64,000 bases of DNA from Rachycentron canadum (GCA_038496675.1 CM076661.1:13696951-13760950); one strand, 5' to 3'; positions 36,801 through 44,000 are shown, numbered from the stretch's first letter. Numbers and translations: made by a program. Notes: a model not told the origin generated them from the sequence alone.

Positions 36801-37033
36801 TGTTTCAGCTGTGAAATCTCCCTGGTGACTAACTCCTCATGTCTCCTTATCCCGCAGACATAAACGAGTGTGAGGACATCAGCGACAAGGTGCCCTTGTG
36901 TCAGAACGGGCAGTGCACCAACACAGACGGATCGTACAAGTGCACCTGTTTGCCGGGCTTCGTGGCCTCTGCCCAACCACACAAATGCATCCCAGCAATC
37001 CCAGAGTCTGAGCTTAGGGAGACAGGAAACTGA
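4905..37033 (+). CDS. ltbp2: Latent TGF-beta binding protein 2, 3' part (33 exons, N terminus outside window)
   Basis: Secreted matrix glycoprotein of the LTBP/fibrillin family, which associates with microfibrils. The 33 exons join in one frame: 2 nt of a partial codon, then 1474 residues and a TGA. Nearly every exon is phase 1-1, as usual for EGF/TB genes. Contents: 23 EGF modules and three complete 8-Cys TB domains (each with the CCC triplet), a proline-rich hinge and an acidic/proline linker. The ltbp2 call over ltbp1 rests on the motif VCGTWRCEN, the HMDICW entry into the last TB domain, the long GYEYG-containing linker, the GFEGLQAEECG stretch, and neighbouring lin52, which is linked to LTBP2 on human 14q24. 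The second TB domain is unusually LTBP1-like. The first exons, including signal peptide, N-terminal EGFs and most of the hybrid domain, are missing to the left. Family is certain; paralogue about 0.85. Confidence 0.9.
4980..8742 (+). other. ltbp2 intron
   Basis: A 3.8-kb intron bounded by gtaagc and a tttcag acceptor. Scattered short open frames show no domain or splice support. I see no repeat family here that I can name. Confidence 0.7.
8743..8865 (+). CDS. ltbp2: ltbp2 exon: cbEGF-1 (between TB domains)
   Basis: One EGF module opening DINEC with six cysteines, an N-T/G-S-Y hydroxylation/aromatic motif (CLNTRGSYRC) and ending SHCV. The calcium-binding consensus is intact. Phase 1 in, phase 1 out into the TB exon. 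Confidence 0.93.
8961..9125 (+). CDS. ltbp2: ltbp2 exon: TB (8-Cys) domain, main part
   Basis: Contains FCYR, GTC, ITKQICCCSRVGKAWG and CDRCPLPG, which is seven of the eight TB cysteines including the CCC triplet; the eighth (EIC) is in the next exon. Spacing between the sixth and seventh cysteines is two residues (C-D-R-C). In LTBP1/2 this is the TB domain just before the proline-rich hinge. An open frame reads through both flanking introns, but the splice sites and family alignment fix the limits. Confidence 0.93.
9126..10650 (+). other. ltbp2 intron
   Basis: A 1.5-kb intron, donor gtacag, acceptor ttgcag. It holds a C-rich CCACCCC/CCCACC stretch near 10257-10285 and no coding signal. Confidence 0.7.
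10651..10980 (+). CDS. ltbp2: ltbp2 exon: end of TB domain plus proline-rich hinge
   Basis: Begins DHFKEICPAGHGYTY, supplying the last TB cysteine, then an acidic SLRQLEDDDL segment and a long Pro/Gln/Tyr-rich hinge with P-x-Y-P units (VPQYPEYP, VPKYP). LTBP hinges are flexible, protease-sensitive and often heparin-binding; that role is inferred here. No cysteine occurs after the TB end. Phase 1-1. Confidence 0.9.
10981..11827 (+). other. ltbp2 intron
   Basis: An 847-bp intron between the hinge exon and the 20-nt microexon. It ends in a pyrimidine-rich tract (ttttcctcttctctctgtc) that would help define the tiny exon. Nothing else is recognised. Confidence 0.7.
11828..11847 (+). CDS. ltbp2: ltbp2 microexon (20 nt) in the hinge
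   Basis: Encodes DVEILSL (the first codon is split). Acceptor ggcag, donor gtaagt, both strong. Phase 1 in and phase 0 out, matching the next exon's phase 0 start. It was placed because the frame closes only with it plus the following 37-nt exon, or with neither. cDNA would confirm it. Confidence 0.7.
12090..12126 (+). CDS. ltbp2: ltbp2 small exon (37 nt) in the hinge
   Basis: Encodes PAVVTDSPLKYP plus one base. Acceptor tttttcag, donor gtattt. Phase 0 in, phase 1 out. Continues the cysteine-free, proline-containing hinge. Confidence 0.7.
12605..12679 (+). CDS. ltbp2: ltbp2 exon: hinge, Ser/Asp-rich
   Basis: Encodes ESSPDSSIISLRPDSKDT followed by a Thr/Ser-rich end; no cysteines. Acceptor cacag, donor gtaaaa, phase 1-1. 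It joins directly to the first EGF of the long array. Confidence 0.8.
12680..14491 (+). other. ltbp2 intron
   Basis: A 1.8-kb intron. Several overlapping open frames on both strands near 13780-14120 mutually overlap and have no domain. No exon or named repeat was recognised. Confidence 0.65.
14492..14617 (+). CDS. ltbp2: ltbp2 exon: cbEGF-2 (first of the 18-EGF array)
   Basis: Six-cysteine EGF opening DIDKC rather than DIDEC. The Lys in place of Glu weakens the calcium consensus; human LTBP2 also has a basic residue here (by recollection), supporting the ltbp2 call. Core: CGHGKC, YTCQCEPGF. Confidence 0.9.
14618..15094 (+). other. ltbp2 intron
   Basis: A 477-bp intron with no recognised content; open frames on both strands extend from the flanking exons without support. 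Confidence 0.65.
15095..15223 (+). CDS. ltbp2: ltbp2 exon: cbEGF-3
   Basis: DVNEC start, CEGKGRCVNSYGSYTC, then CHSGY and a long C5-C6 loop. All six cysteines and the calcium consensus are present. The EDPCEGKGRC pattern matches the second EGF of the LTBP2 array. Confidence 0.92.
15441..15560 (+). CDS. ltbp2: ltbp2 exon: cbEGF-4
   Basis: DINEC start, CQNGKCVNTEGSYTC, CNSGY, ends LCE. Complete cbEGF consensus; phase 1-1; donor gtgaca. Confidence 0.92.
15842..15961 (+). CDS. ltbp2: ltbp2 exon: cbEGF-5
   Basis: DVDEC start, CPNGVCVNTVGSFQC followed by QACGPGF. The fourth and fifth cysteines are two residues apart (C-Q-A-C) instead of one, a spacing shared with cbEGF-8 to cbEGF-13. Confidence 0.92.
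15962..18532 (+). other. ltbp2 intron
   Basis: A 2.6-kb intron separating the first four array EGFs from the dense exon cluster. It has a pyrimidine-rich stretch near 17690-17755. No exon or named repeat seen. Confidence 0.65.
18533..18652 (+). CDS. ltbp2: ltbp2 exon: cbEGF-6
   Basis: DVNEC, then a possible N-glycosylation sequon NQT, CGHGRCVNAEGSYRC, CFQGYELL. It resembles the next EGF (both have the C-x-HGRCVN core), and together they align to a single EGF in human LTBP2 as I recall it. Confidence 0.92.
18822..18944 (+). CDS. ltbp2: ltbp2 exon: cbEGF-7
   Basis: DVDEC, CVHGRCVNLDGTHKC, CNHGYHVTSD. The usual aromatic after G-S is replaced: GTHKC has His where Tyr/Phe is normal, a small departure from the calcium-binding consensus. 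Separated from cbEGF-6 by only 169 bp. Confidence 0.92.
19051..19176 (+). CDS. ltbp2: ltbp2 exon: cbEGF-8 (repeat type A, copy 1)
   Basis: DVNEC, CPAGICINTAGSYTC, QNCGPGF, QRCE. Exactly 126 nt, with the two-residue C4-C5 spacing. First of five consecutive look-alike exons. Confidence 0.92.
19290..19415 (+). CDS. ltbp2: ltbp2 exon: cbEGF-9 (repeat type A, copy 2)
   Basis: DVDEC, CLGGVCANTEGSYTC, TRCKAGYRVSQD, QRCE; 126 nt. The intron before it is only 113 bp. Confidence 0.92.
19595..19720 (+). CDS. ltbp2: ltbp2 exon: cbEGF-10 (repeat type A, copy 3)
   Basis: DVDEC, CANGICLNSEGSYTC, ENCPTGYKVSYD, LCE; 126 nt. Consensus calcium site intact; donor gtttgt. Confidence 0.92.
19909..20034 (+). CDS. 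ltbp2: ltbp2 exon: cbEGF-11 (repeat type A, copy 4)
   Basis: DIDEC, CPQGTCTNTEGSFTC, ITCQPGFRVSED, QQCD; 126 nt. The shared RVSxD tail with cbEGF-9 supports common descent by duplication. Confidence 0.92.
20035..20568 (+). other. ltbp2 intron
   Basis: A 534-bp intron with no recognised content. Confidence 0.65.
20569..20694 (+). CDS. ltbp2: ltbp2 exon: cbEGF-12 (repeat type A, copy 5)
   Basis: DVDEC, CPGQLCLNTAGSYTC, RSCGAGLQLTED, SCE; 126 nt. Strong donor gtaagt. Confidence 0.92.
20695..21632 (+). other. ltbp2 intron
   Basis: A 938-bp intron with no exon or named repeat recognised. Confidence 0.65.
21633..21758 (+). CDS. ltbp2: ltbp2 exon: cbEGF-13
   Basis: DIDEC, PGVCPTGICTNTVGSFSC, MSCDPGFIVAPNG; 126 nt. 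The PGVCP-x-G-x-CTNT pattern aligns with the single human EGF that follows the type A EGF. Confidence 0.92.
22010..22129 (+). CDS. ltbp2: ltbp2 exon: cbEGF-14
   Basis: DVNEC, CLGGQCTNTVGSFSC, CPAGLELVDG, SCR. Returns to one-residue C4-C5 spacing. Followed by a short CA run in the intron. Confidence 0.92.
22269..22394 (+). CDS. ltbp2: ltbp2 exon: cbEGF-15
   Basis: DINEC, CGEGDCLNTEGSYSC, CPDGYTTIDG, GCQ. Complete consensus; phase 1-1. Confidence 0.92.
22395..24095 (+). other. ltbp2 intron
   Basis: A 1.7-kb intron with no recognised content beyond short A-runs (near 22769). Confidence 0.65.
24096..24218 (+). CDS. ltbp2: ltbp2 exon: cbEGF-16
   Basis: DVDEC, CIRGQCVNTDGSFLC, CEAGFKFNAD, DCE. 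Complete consensus; donor gtaaga. Confidence 0.92.
24219..24847 (+). other. ltbp2 intron
   Basis: A 629-bp intron; TG-rich just before the next exon, otherwise nothing recognised. Confidence 0.65.
24848..24976 (+). CDS. ltbp2: ltbp2 exon: cbEGF-17 (LTBP2-diagnostic)
   Basis: DQDEC, VCGTWRCENTIGSYRC, FMSCQPGL. The VCGTW-R/K-CEN motif and the three-residue C4-C5 spacing (C-F-M-S-C) match one EGF of human LTBP2 as I recall it, and I recall no LTBP1 equivalent; this is the best single-exon evidence for the paralogue call. Confidence 0.92.
24977..30573 (+). other. ltbp2 intron (5.6 kb)
   Basis: The largest interior ltbp2 intron. It contains a 220-codon open frame (26931-27593) and others, none with a recognisable domain, initiation context or splice support. 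I see no exon or transposon family I can name. Confidence 0.65.
30574..30702 (+). CDS. ltbp2: ltbp2 exon: cbEGF-18
   Basis: DIDEC, then sequon NET, CGNHGFCENTDGSFRC, CDQGY. The GxHGFC-x-NTDGSFRC-x-CDQG block matches the penultimate array EGF of LTBP2. Donor gtgtgt is weaker than its neighbours. Confidence 0.92.
30703..31547 (+). other. ltbp2 intron
   Basis: An 845-bp AT-rich intron with a TTTTTATTTT run at about 31062-31096; no exon. Confidence 0.65.
31548..31682 (+). CDS. ltbp2: ltbp2 exon: cbEGF-19 (last of the array)
   Basis: DVNEC, CGEALCENVDGSFLC, then an acidic NDNEEFD loop and QCRSL. The acidic C5-C6 loop immediately before a TB domain is a family hallmark. Confidence 0.92.
31683..32730 (+). 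other. ltbp2 intron
   Basis: A 1.0-kb intron. Close to its 3' end is a CCCTAA-type run (separate entry). No coding signal. Confidence 0.65.
32660..32682. repeat. Short interstitial telomere-like run (CCCTAA)n
   Basis: About four tandem CCCTAA/CCTAAC units with one variant (CCCTAAACC), inside an ltbp2 intron. Confidence 0.6.
32731..32934 (+). CDS. ltbp2: ltbp2 exon: acidic lead-in and second TB (8-Cys) domain
   Basis: A 20-residue Ala/Glu-rich lead is followed by KECYYNLNDANFC, KQECCCTVGAGWGDNC and EIHACPVPG. Seven of eight TB cysteines are here; the last is in the next exon. The gap between cysteines six and seven is four residues (C-E-I-H-A-C) against two in the other TB domains of this protein. 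LTBP1 and LTBP3 carry an equivalent two-residue insertion (FP/YP) that permits disulfide exchange with the TGF-beta propeptide. Sequon NTT is present. Confidence 0.93.
33013..33105 (+). CDS. ltbp2: ltbp2 exon: end of second TB domain and linker
   Basis: Reads DDYNQLCPHGSG, giving the eighth TB cysteine, then a Leu/Pro/Gln-rich linker (LLPLPASSTQALGGQQPY). Acceptor tttccag, donor gtaccc, phase 1-1. Confidence 0.88.
   Translation: MIITSCALMVVDYYLCLLLLHKLWEDSSLT
33255..33383 (+). CDS. ltbp2: ltbp2 exon: cbEGF-20
   Basis: DANEC, CKNGQCSNLFSTYTC, CRSGFYYD, ECV. The usual N-T-x-G-S turn is replaced by NLFSTY, and YYD-x-IRLEC matches the EGF after the second TB domain in the LTBP family. Confidence 0.92.
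33637..33777 (+). CDS. ltbp2: ltbp2 exon: cbEGF-21
   Basis: DYDEC, CEDGVCVNTAGSFNC, FCSPPLVLDSTRRRC, then GLNTTE. The SPPL-x-LD-x-x-x-x-RC ending is typical of the EGF preceding the last TB domain. NTT sequon near the end. Confidence 0.92.
33795..33841. repeat. (CA)n microsatellite
   Basis: Pure CA dinucleotide run of about 22 units in the ltbp2 intron, starting 17 bp after the donor of the cbEGF-21 exon. Confidence 0.95.
33842..34277 (+). other. ltbp2 intron remainder
   Basis: AT-rich intron following the CA run. The part around 33905-33985 has tandem gattaat/aattgata strings reminiscent of the dispersed repeat described at 36310 and 49057, but too short to assign. Confidence 0.5.
34278..34451 (+). 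CDS. ltbp2: ltbp2 exon: third TB (8-Cys) domain
   Basis: ETLEPDHDVHMDICW lead, then NMC, TTYTECCCLYGIAW and QCAFCPRRDS; the eighth cysteine is in the next exon. The DHD-x-HMDICW start is LTBP2-like by recollection. In the LTBP family the C-terminal region mediates fibrillin binding. Confidence 0.93.
34568..34846 (+). CDS. ltbp2: ltbp2 exon: TB end and acidic/proline-rich linker
   Basis: EDYAIMCNLPRR supplies the last TB cysteine. A long cysteine-free linker follows, with GYEYG, EDPAEPFVPPYWD and HVPIPRPREHQPQP. This long linker separates the last TB domain from the final EGF pair as in LTBP2; LTBP1's is shorter (by recollection). Confidence 0.9.
35050..35199 (+). CDS. ltbp2: ltbp2 exon: EGF-22
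   Basis: ERYEGFEGLQAEECGVLNGC, ENGRCVRVREGYTCDC, FDGYELDLSKMACI. Starts AEEC rather than DxDEC, so the calcium ligand set differs, as in the equivalent EGF of other LTBPs. Confidence 0.92.
35200..36857 (+). other. ltbp2 last intron
   Basis: A 1.66-kb intron. Its 3' third contains a decayed dispersed repeat (separate entry). No exon signal in the rest. Confidence 0.65.
36310..36560. repeat. Decayed dispersed fish repeat, copy 1
   Basis: Shares with 49057-49466 the strings gat-t-attgat-atcaaaacagt (20 of 23 bases) and AAACCC-x-AAATATTCA-TTTA, in the same order and similar spacing. It resembles a very common short non-autonomous repeat of spiny-finned fish with gattaat-rich ends; family name not known to me. 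Confidence 0.6.
36858..37033 (+). CDS. ltbp2: ltbp2 last coding exon: cbEGF-23 and C terminus
   Basis: DINEC, CQNGQCTNTDGSYKC, CLPGFVASAQPHKC, then a 14-residue tail IPAIPESELRETGN and TGA. Position of the stop soon after the last EGF is usual for LTBPs. Confidence 0.94.
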
Positions 37034-37171
37034 GACAGTGACTGCAGGAGTGCTGGCTCATTGTGTTCCTTCTAAGATCACCTTACACACCCCTCTGCCC
37101 TTTTCCCCTGGCCTGGCACTAAACCTCCAACAGTAATGCTGAAATGTCCAAATTCGTTTCCCTACATACAG

Positions 37172-37172
<1 letters not shown>

Positions 37173-37217
<45 letters not shown>
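37173..37217. repeat. (CA)n microsatellite in 3' UTR
   Basis: Uninterrupted CA run of about 22 units, 140 bp after the ltbp2 stop codon. Confidence 0.95.
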
Positions 37218-37220
<3 letters not shown>

Positions 37221-39145
37221 CATTCAGCACAAAACACATTGATATCCCCTATATACACATTCAAGAGGACCAGGAATACAGTGCAGTGAATGTATTACAT
37301 GGGATTTAGTATTCATCAGATATCCATTTGCCTTAAAGGGATTTTGTGGACTGATTTTTTTATTCAGTAACCCCAGGCAATTTGATATATAGATATATTT
37401 CCACATTATTTTCTCTGTCACTTCTTTTTTTGTTGTTATTTATTTCATCTACATGACTGGCCTCTACAAAAGAAAGTAACCTATTTCAGAGGGCAAACTT
37501 GTTTCCTCATGTTTATTTGTCAATTGATTCAGAGACAATGTGGGGAGATAATTTTATAATAGAAGGAACGCCTTAAGAAATCAGTCTACCATAAAACAGC
37601 TTGTGTATCACTGTCAAACCTCCTACCAATATTGTCTCACTCAGTCATTTAGATTAGCTTTGGCCATGGACTAAAAGGACAGCAAGGCTGACAAATGTCA
37701 CAAATTCTAAGAAAGACTCTACCACAGCTCCCATTCTGTACTTCAAGATTTACTACAAGCTGAAGTTGAGGAATTTATGGACTAAGCACCTGGGAAATCA
37801 GCACAGCCAAACCCTCACATTAAAAGCTTCACCCATTATGTGGACGTGGAAAGACTGTAGATGTATATGATGGTCTATGTAATGTTTTAAAAAAGGTGCA
37901 ATAGGTGTAACCTGCCTTTCTCTCTTTCACATCATTATCACAATCTTAACACAAACAATGACATAGGAAAAGATGGACTTAGTTACTGATTACAATATTT
38001 TTTTTCTTTTTAACAGTATTAACTTGTTTTATACTTAAACCATATGCACCATGACTTATCAAAGTTTGATTCTATGCTACCTTCTAGCCCAACTTCTGAC
38101 ATTATAAGAAGGTACGTCGGTTGAAATTATCCACAAATACCACTGTCCTTAGTAACATCAGTTTTATGCTCCAACATCACACAGGCAAAAGGATTTCTCA
38201 TTCAGCTGCAATTCAATTGGATTCCATTTCTCACATCAGACCATCTGAATGCATATATAGACAAAGGCTTCGTTGGAGAGGTTTGGTTTATTTTGTACAG
38301 ATCTAGTACTATGTATTATTTTTTGTTACATATTCTCTTAATGCATTATAACAACCAATATTTTGTCTGACATAAAACATAAAGTGTAAGAAAAATCTGG
38401 CATTATAGCTTTGTAGATTTATACATGTCTGTAAAAATGTTTTTTAAAGCATATCTTTTTATGTATGAGGAGAGTGGCTGACACTGTACCAGAGGAACTG
38501 TGTGTATACCCTGCCCTGTGGAGCAGACAATGAAATATATTTTTTGGAAGTGGCAGCACTGTTCTAATCACAGACATTTTGTCTCTTCAAGTTCATTACA
38601 AAGACAATGCTTTTGAAATGCAAGCAACAGCTTATGTGCATCACAACTTTATGGCTAAATATTAGTAATTGTGAACATTATTTCTTTTATTCTCTGTTGG
38701 GTCCTTTTGTCATGAATGTATTACAGACAGTATCAGCCTACATATTTGGTTTCTGAATTCCTGCCCATCCCTTTTTGTCATTTATATTCAGGTTTAAGAA
38801 AATGATGGCATTATTTGTCTAAAAAACTTAACTTCTCTTGAGAAAACTCAGCAACATTAGCATTTTTGGAGGATGACTTATGCCCTTAACCTGCATTCAC
38901 AATCTACAAACCTACAGTTGTATGGATGCTTCCACTTGATGTGCACTGTATTTTAGTGTGCTGTTCAAATCATTGCCTGAACTGGACCAGAAGTCTAACA
39001 TTCAGGACAAAGATGGAATATTTACAGTCTTTCAAAACCACAAATAACTTGAGATAAAATGTCTTGTTGTAGATCTGTGGTCATTGGAAATATCATGCTC
39101 ATTCATTTTGTTTACCTCTTGACTGTAATCACTATCAGTCATCAA

Positions 39146-39151
39146 AATAAA
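39146..39151 (+). terminator. Candidate ltbp2 poly(A) signal
   Basis: Canonical AATAAA, about 2.1 kb downstream of the stop, with a T-rich stretch following. Other A/T-rich strings nearby make this a best guess. Confidence 0.45.
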
Positions 39152-40060
39152 AACATAAGAAATATCTATCTCTTCGATGGTTTACTTTGAAAAATCCTAC
39201 TCAACACACCTTGCATTGCACGTGTGTATATTCACAGTCATTTCCTACCTTGAAAATGTGTTATTTGTAGTTGATTAGTACCTGATACCTACTACTAATT
39301 ATAAACACAATGGATTTTCCTTCGTAGTGTAGTTCTTCAATAGTTTGGTGCAGATAGGAACATGAACCACTGTCACATTAGTGTCACATTAGTGATGTGG
39401 TCAGTGATGTGTGTTTATTAGGAAATATTCAGAGCCTTCATTTAAGAAGTAAAACAAATACCACAATGTGAAAATATTTTGTTTTAACAGTCCAGAAATC
39501 TTCAAATATACAACTACTTAAACTATCAAAAGTAAAAATATCGATTATGCAAAATGACCATGTTCAGGGTTCAAATTTTTAAATACTAATGTTATTAAAT
39601 TGTTACTGATACAAAGACATGAAAGCAATTTCATGTAGCTGGTGAAGACTAATGGACTAATTTTAGGTTACCTTATTTATATGACTGAGGAGCTTGACAA
39701 GTAAAAATCCAATATAGGAATTTTTTTACATGTAAAATCTACAAACCAGTGCAAAATAAATGTACTGGAATAAAGAGCACAATATGTCGAAATTTCTGTA
39801 TTCCTCTGAGATGTGGTGAAGCAGAAGCATTAAGTAGCAGAGAATGGAAATATTTAAAAACTGAACTTACAGTACTTGAAATATGTTTGACTAACGGTAT
39901 GAACCGCAGACTTTATATATACAGTCTGTTCCCTGGAATATAAATAAATCAGAAGTAGGGACTAGAAATATCTGTTGTATTAACAAAATCTCACATTTCA
40001 CACAAAAAGAAATGATATTTGACAAAAAACAGCGTTATTAAAATAATTTACTATACCATA
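39152..40060. other. Intergenic, ltbp2 to pomt2
   Basis: About 0.9 kb of AT-rich sequence with no gene. A short tandem (gtcacatta, two copies) lies near 39375-39393. Confidence 0.6.
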
Positions 40061-40077
40061 TCGCCCTCTAGTGGCCA
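40061..40077. promoter_or_regulatory. CTCF-like motif
   Basis: tcgccctctagtggcca resembles the reverse complement of the CTCF core (CCACNAGRKGGCG). It sits between the 3' end of ltbp2 and the pomt2 promoter, where an insulator would be plausible. Motif match only. Confidence 0.45.
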
Positions 40078-40159
40078 AACCAAACTGCGCAATCACAACC
40101 TCTGTTTTTCCAGCTGCTATTCCACAACCTTTTCCTATTGGCTAAACTTGGACGAGTGG

Positions 40160-40340
40160 CTGCTCCAGAGGGATTGTGGGATATTGTGTTTACCCCGATA
40201 TACAGTGCTGCCATTAATAATACAATGGACTACACCTCCCAGAAGCCACCTCGCTTTCTACGTGTGCCGTGGACTGGAGTTAAAACCTCTCGTGTTCTCG
40301 CTTTGCTACAAATGTAAATCTTTGAATAACAAAACGGTAA
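40160..40340 (+). promoter_or_regulatory. pomt2: Probable pomt2 core promoter with two ZNF143-like motifs
   Basis: A motif at 40229-40247 (actacacctcccagaagcc) resembles the ZNF143/SBS element, and an inverted, weaker version lies at 40171-40188 (ggattgtgggatattgtg). Such elements mark TATA-less promoters of housekeeping genes. Position 0.5 kb upstream of the pomt2 ATG suggests an untranslated first exon; possible donors are gtaatt at 40337 or gtaagc at 40616. Confidence 0.45.
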
Positions 40341-40760
40341 TTTTGGGGGAGAGAGAAGAGCGGGCTTTTTGCTGCTTGTTATTATTTAGGGCCGGGTTTT
40401 TGGTTATAATCAGGAAGCTATGATAAGTGCATTATTGATTTAAAAAAATGTCCTGATAGCTCGGCGACATTGTAACTAATATTATGTCTGACAATTTGTT
40501 GAGCAGGAGAGCGACAGTCACTGTCGGCTTTGCCTTTTTTTGGCATAACATACATAAGTGACAGCTGATACGTGGTCCGCTAGTGTTCAATCATATGAAT
40601 ATCTAATATCTAAATGTAAGCATTTGTCCCTGATCGTGCAGTTACACGTCCACACAAAACAAGGCATCGCTCAGTAATTAGCCGGTAGTGTTACCAAAAT
40701 ATTGGGTCTTACCTGGCTGGGAAGGTGGTCTGGCCATTTTATTCCAGGTTTTATTTCCTC

Positions 40761-41065
40761 ATGGCAAAAGAAGAATGCATTACACAATGGAACAAAACAG
40801 GGGACACTTCAACACTACGAAACAGGAAAACCTTTCCCACATCAGAAAAGACCCTCCGAGTCCCATTCACACCTGTGCCAAAGGACAAAATCTGTCAAAC
40901 TGCTGGGCTCAAGCCAGAAGATGACACCCAGTCTTCAAATGGGACATCCGCTCAGTTTTCAGCCACTTTCAGTAACAAACCCTCATGCAAAGTGCTGCTG
41001 ATGTTGGTGGTGGGACTGTCTTTCTCTACACGCCTCTATAAGATAACAGAGCCCCCTCATGTGTG
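40761..41065 (+). CDS. pomt2: pomt2 exon 1 (coding): cytosolic N terminus and TM1
   Basis: Residues 1-102. A polar Lys/Thr-rich N terminus precedes the hydrophobic VLLMLVVGLSF and TRLYKITEPPHV. The codon for Cys102 is split across the donor gtgagt. Confidence 0.9.
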
Positions 41066-44000
41066 GTGAGTAAATGTGCCCTGTAAAGACATTATTTAGA
41101 GCATCATAGTGTGCTTTTTTTTAAATGATGACTCATTTTGGCGTTTCAGCTGGGATGAGACACATTTTGGAAAGATGGGAAGCTACTACATCAACAGGAC
41201 CTTCTTTTTTGATGTCCATCCTCCCCTTGGAAAAGTGAGATGGCAGATTTTCCCCTTTCATGAAGGGAAGTGTCTTCTTTTTTAACCTCTTTTACTCTGT
41301 CCTAGATGCTGATCGGTCTTGCTGGTTACATGACCAGATATGATGGCACCTTCCCTTTCATAAAGCCCGGAGATAAATATGGGAACCACAACTACTGGGG
41401 GATGAGAGGGGTAAGCCACTTTCCACAATGGAAAATCTGCTCTTTACTAATCCTCTGACATATAGTCTTGTCACATTTTTAAGAACACAACATGGTATAA
41501 CTGCTGATGTGTCTGTGTTGCCCCTTTGCCTTACAGTTTTGTGCCATGTTGGGCTCTTTTCTCCCAGTCTTTGCCTACCTCATAGTGCTGGAGTTGTCTT
41601 ATTCTCCCACTGCTGCTCTCATCACTGCCACTCTGCTCATATTTGGTGAGGGATCATCCAATTGTTGCACAACTCAAGTATATGTTTAAATTGCAACACA
41701 CTGATGAATGTACCTTCCATTGTCCTTGTTTATCTTTCTAGAAAGATGTAATATCATTTTATTCACACTTACACAAAACAAAATTGAAATATTTTTATAT
41801 TTTTTGTTAAATAAAATTGTGTCTTTTATCTCAAAATGTTAAATTATATTTATAGCATCATACATCCATCCTGTTGCAAGAAGGAGCATAAATCTGCTTT
41901 ATTTCCTCATGACAGACACTGGATGTATCACCATATCCCAGTACATCCTGTTAGACCCTATACTCATGTTCTTCATCATGGCAGCAGTGCTTAGCATGGT
42001 CAAGTTCAACCAGCAGAGGCACAGGTAGGTGGAACTGGTAGAGCAGATTTTTAGTTTTCTATGCCTCTGCACCAGTGAGAGCCAGAGACATTATGTTTTC
42101 AGGTTGTCTGTCTGTTCGTTTGTCCGTCACATTCTCGGGAATACGATAGCGGAGTAAAATTGTGAGGTGATATCCTTTAATTTAATTGGACTCTACGATG
42201 AAAAAACCTGAGAATAAAAGATAATTTTGGATAAACATGGCTGTAACTACTCTGAGTGGTGGAGGAATCAACCTTTGCAGTGTAGATCTGAAGCTCATAG
42301 CTGGTCAATAGTAAACATTGATGACTACTATAATTATTTCTTTATGGAAAAAAAAGGATACAGCAATTGTCATTACATTCTTGAAGCACCAGTATCTTCT
42401 GATAAGAAGAAATATTCTGATGTTTAATGGTTGTAACTCAAGCATAATATGCAATGTAGACCTTTCTCTATTTTTTAAAGTATATACTCCTGATTGTTCC
42501 ATGTTGGATTTTGTTCACAGGCCTTTTACTGCCTCCTGGTGGCTGTGGCTGGTACTGACTGGTGTAAACCTTGCTGGGGCGTTGGGGGTGAAGTTTGTGG
42601 GTCTGTTTGTCATCCTCCTGGTGGGACTGAACACAGTCTGGGACCTCTGGAGACTCCTGGGAGACCTTAGTTTATCTTTGGTAAAAAACAGTACATTTTA
42701 ATTGTACTAATAGAGAGTGTTGATCACTGATGCTTGATGTTTGGCCACTCCTGACTTTATTTTCTGGCTGCAGATGGACATTGCAAAGCACTTTCTGGCT
42801 CGGGTTGTTGGGCTCATCCTCCTTCCACTCTTCCTATATGTGACAGTATTTGCCATCCACTTTGTTGTGCTGAACAAAAGGTGAGTGTGATTACTGTTGA
42901 GCTCCCAGAATACTTTCCATGATGCTCTTCAGGTCATCATGGTTGTTTTCTCTCACCAGTGGACCAGGAGATGGCTTCTTCAGTTCTGCCTTTCAGTCCC
43001 GGCTAATCGGGAACAACCTACACAATGCATCCATGCCTGAGTGTGAGTCGCAAACACACATGAATAAAACCACATGGTGCTGCAGCTGTGTTTACTAAAG
43101 CACTAATAAGAAGATGTGAAGGTCAAAGAGAAATGTAGGCATTCCTTTATTACTGATGACAGCCAGATGGGCTCAAGCTTTTGCTTCATTATGTTACAAA
43201 GCAGAGTTTTAATGTTGAGGCTTACTGTTCTGTTTTATGCTCAGTTCCATAATCAGCTGGTGTCACTTTTAATGATGTTTAAAAAGGCATTTTCCACTGA
43301 ATGTATTGTGTTTTAATGATCTGGTCCTCTTGATCCCTTATGATGTAGACTTGGCATATGGCTCCACCATTACTGTGAAAAATCTCCGTATTGCTGGAGG
43401 CTATTTGCACTCTCATTGGCACTTGTACCCAGAGGGAGTGGGAGCAAGGCAGCAGCAGGTCAGGCTACAGGTTCAACAGTAAAGATCCACCTCATGTTAC
43501 GAATACCCGTGATCGTTATATTTATTGTAAATAAACAGTTTTCTTTGTTTTTTCTTTACAGGTGACAGCCTATCTCCACAAGGACTACAACAATTTGTGG
43601 GTTGTTCAAAGACAGAATAGTAATGAATGTGAGAAAATGAGGCCAATTTACTCTTTAGAGATACCAGATACATTTTAGCCATAACTAATGTATGAGCCTC
43701 TCTCAATTGTTTCTCTATTAAGCTCAATCTGGGACCCCTGACCTGGTTCGTCATGGTGACATCATTCGATTGGAGCACAAAGAGTATGTACATCAGTGAA
43801 ATGTATTATTTAATTCCAGCTAATTTAAATAATAAAATCTGATTTTAATGTAGTGTGGTGTAATGTTCATTTTCTGTGGTTCCTTCAGAACAACACGTAA
43901 CCTTCACAGTCACCTCCATGAGGCCCCTCTGACCAAGAAACACTTCCAGGTTACAGGCTACGGCATTGTGAGTGAAGCACCTTATCTTAAGCACAACAGT

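Larger units (their letters stand above)
37034..39151 (+). other. ltbp2: Probable ltbp2 3' UTR
   Basis: AT-rich non-coding sequence after the stop with a (CA)n run at 37173-37217. The best poly(A) signal is AATAAA at 39146-39151, giving a UTR of about 2.1 kb. An earlier variant signal cannot be excluded, so the end is tentative. Confidence 0.5.

Noticed and set aside
4905..37033. Identity as ltbp1, ltbp3 or a fibrillin
   Set aside because: Fibrillins have far more TB-separated EGFs and a different C terminus; ltbp3 is shorter. ltbp1 was considered because of the second TB domain, but EGF-17, the HMDICW motif, the long linker and the lin52 neighbourhood favour ltbp2.
40725..40760. Upstream in-frame extension of pomt2
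   Set aside because: It begins with GTG, not ATG, and runs across a likely splice acceptor (ending at 40747); the ATG at 40761 is preferred.
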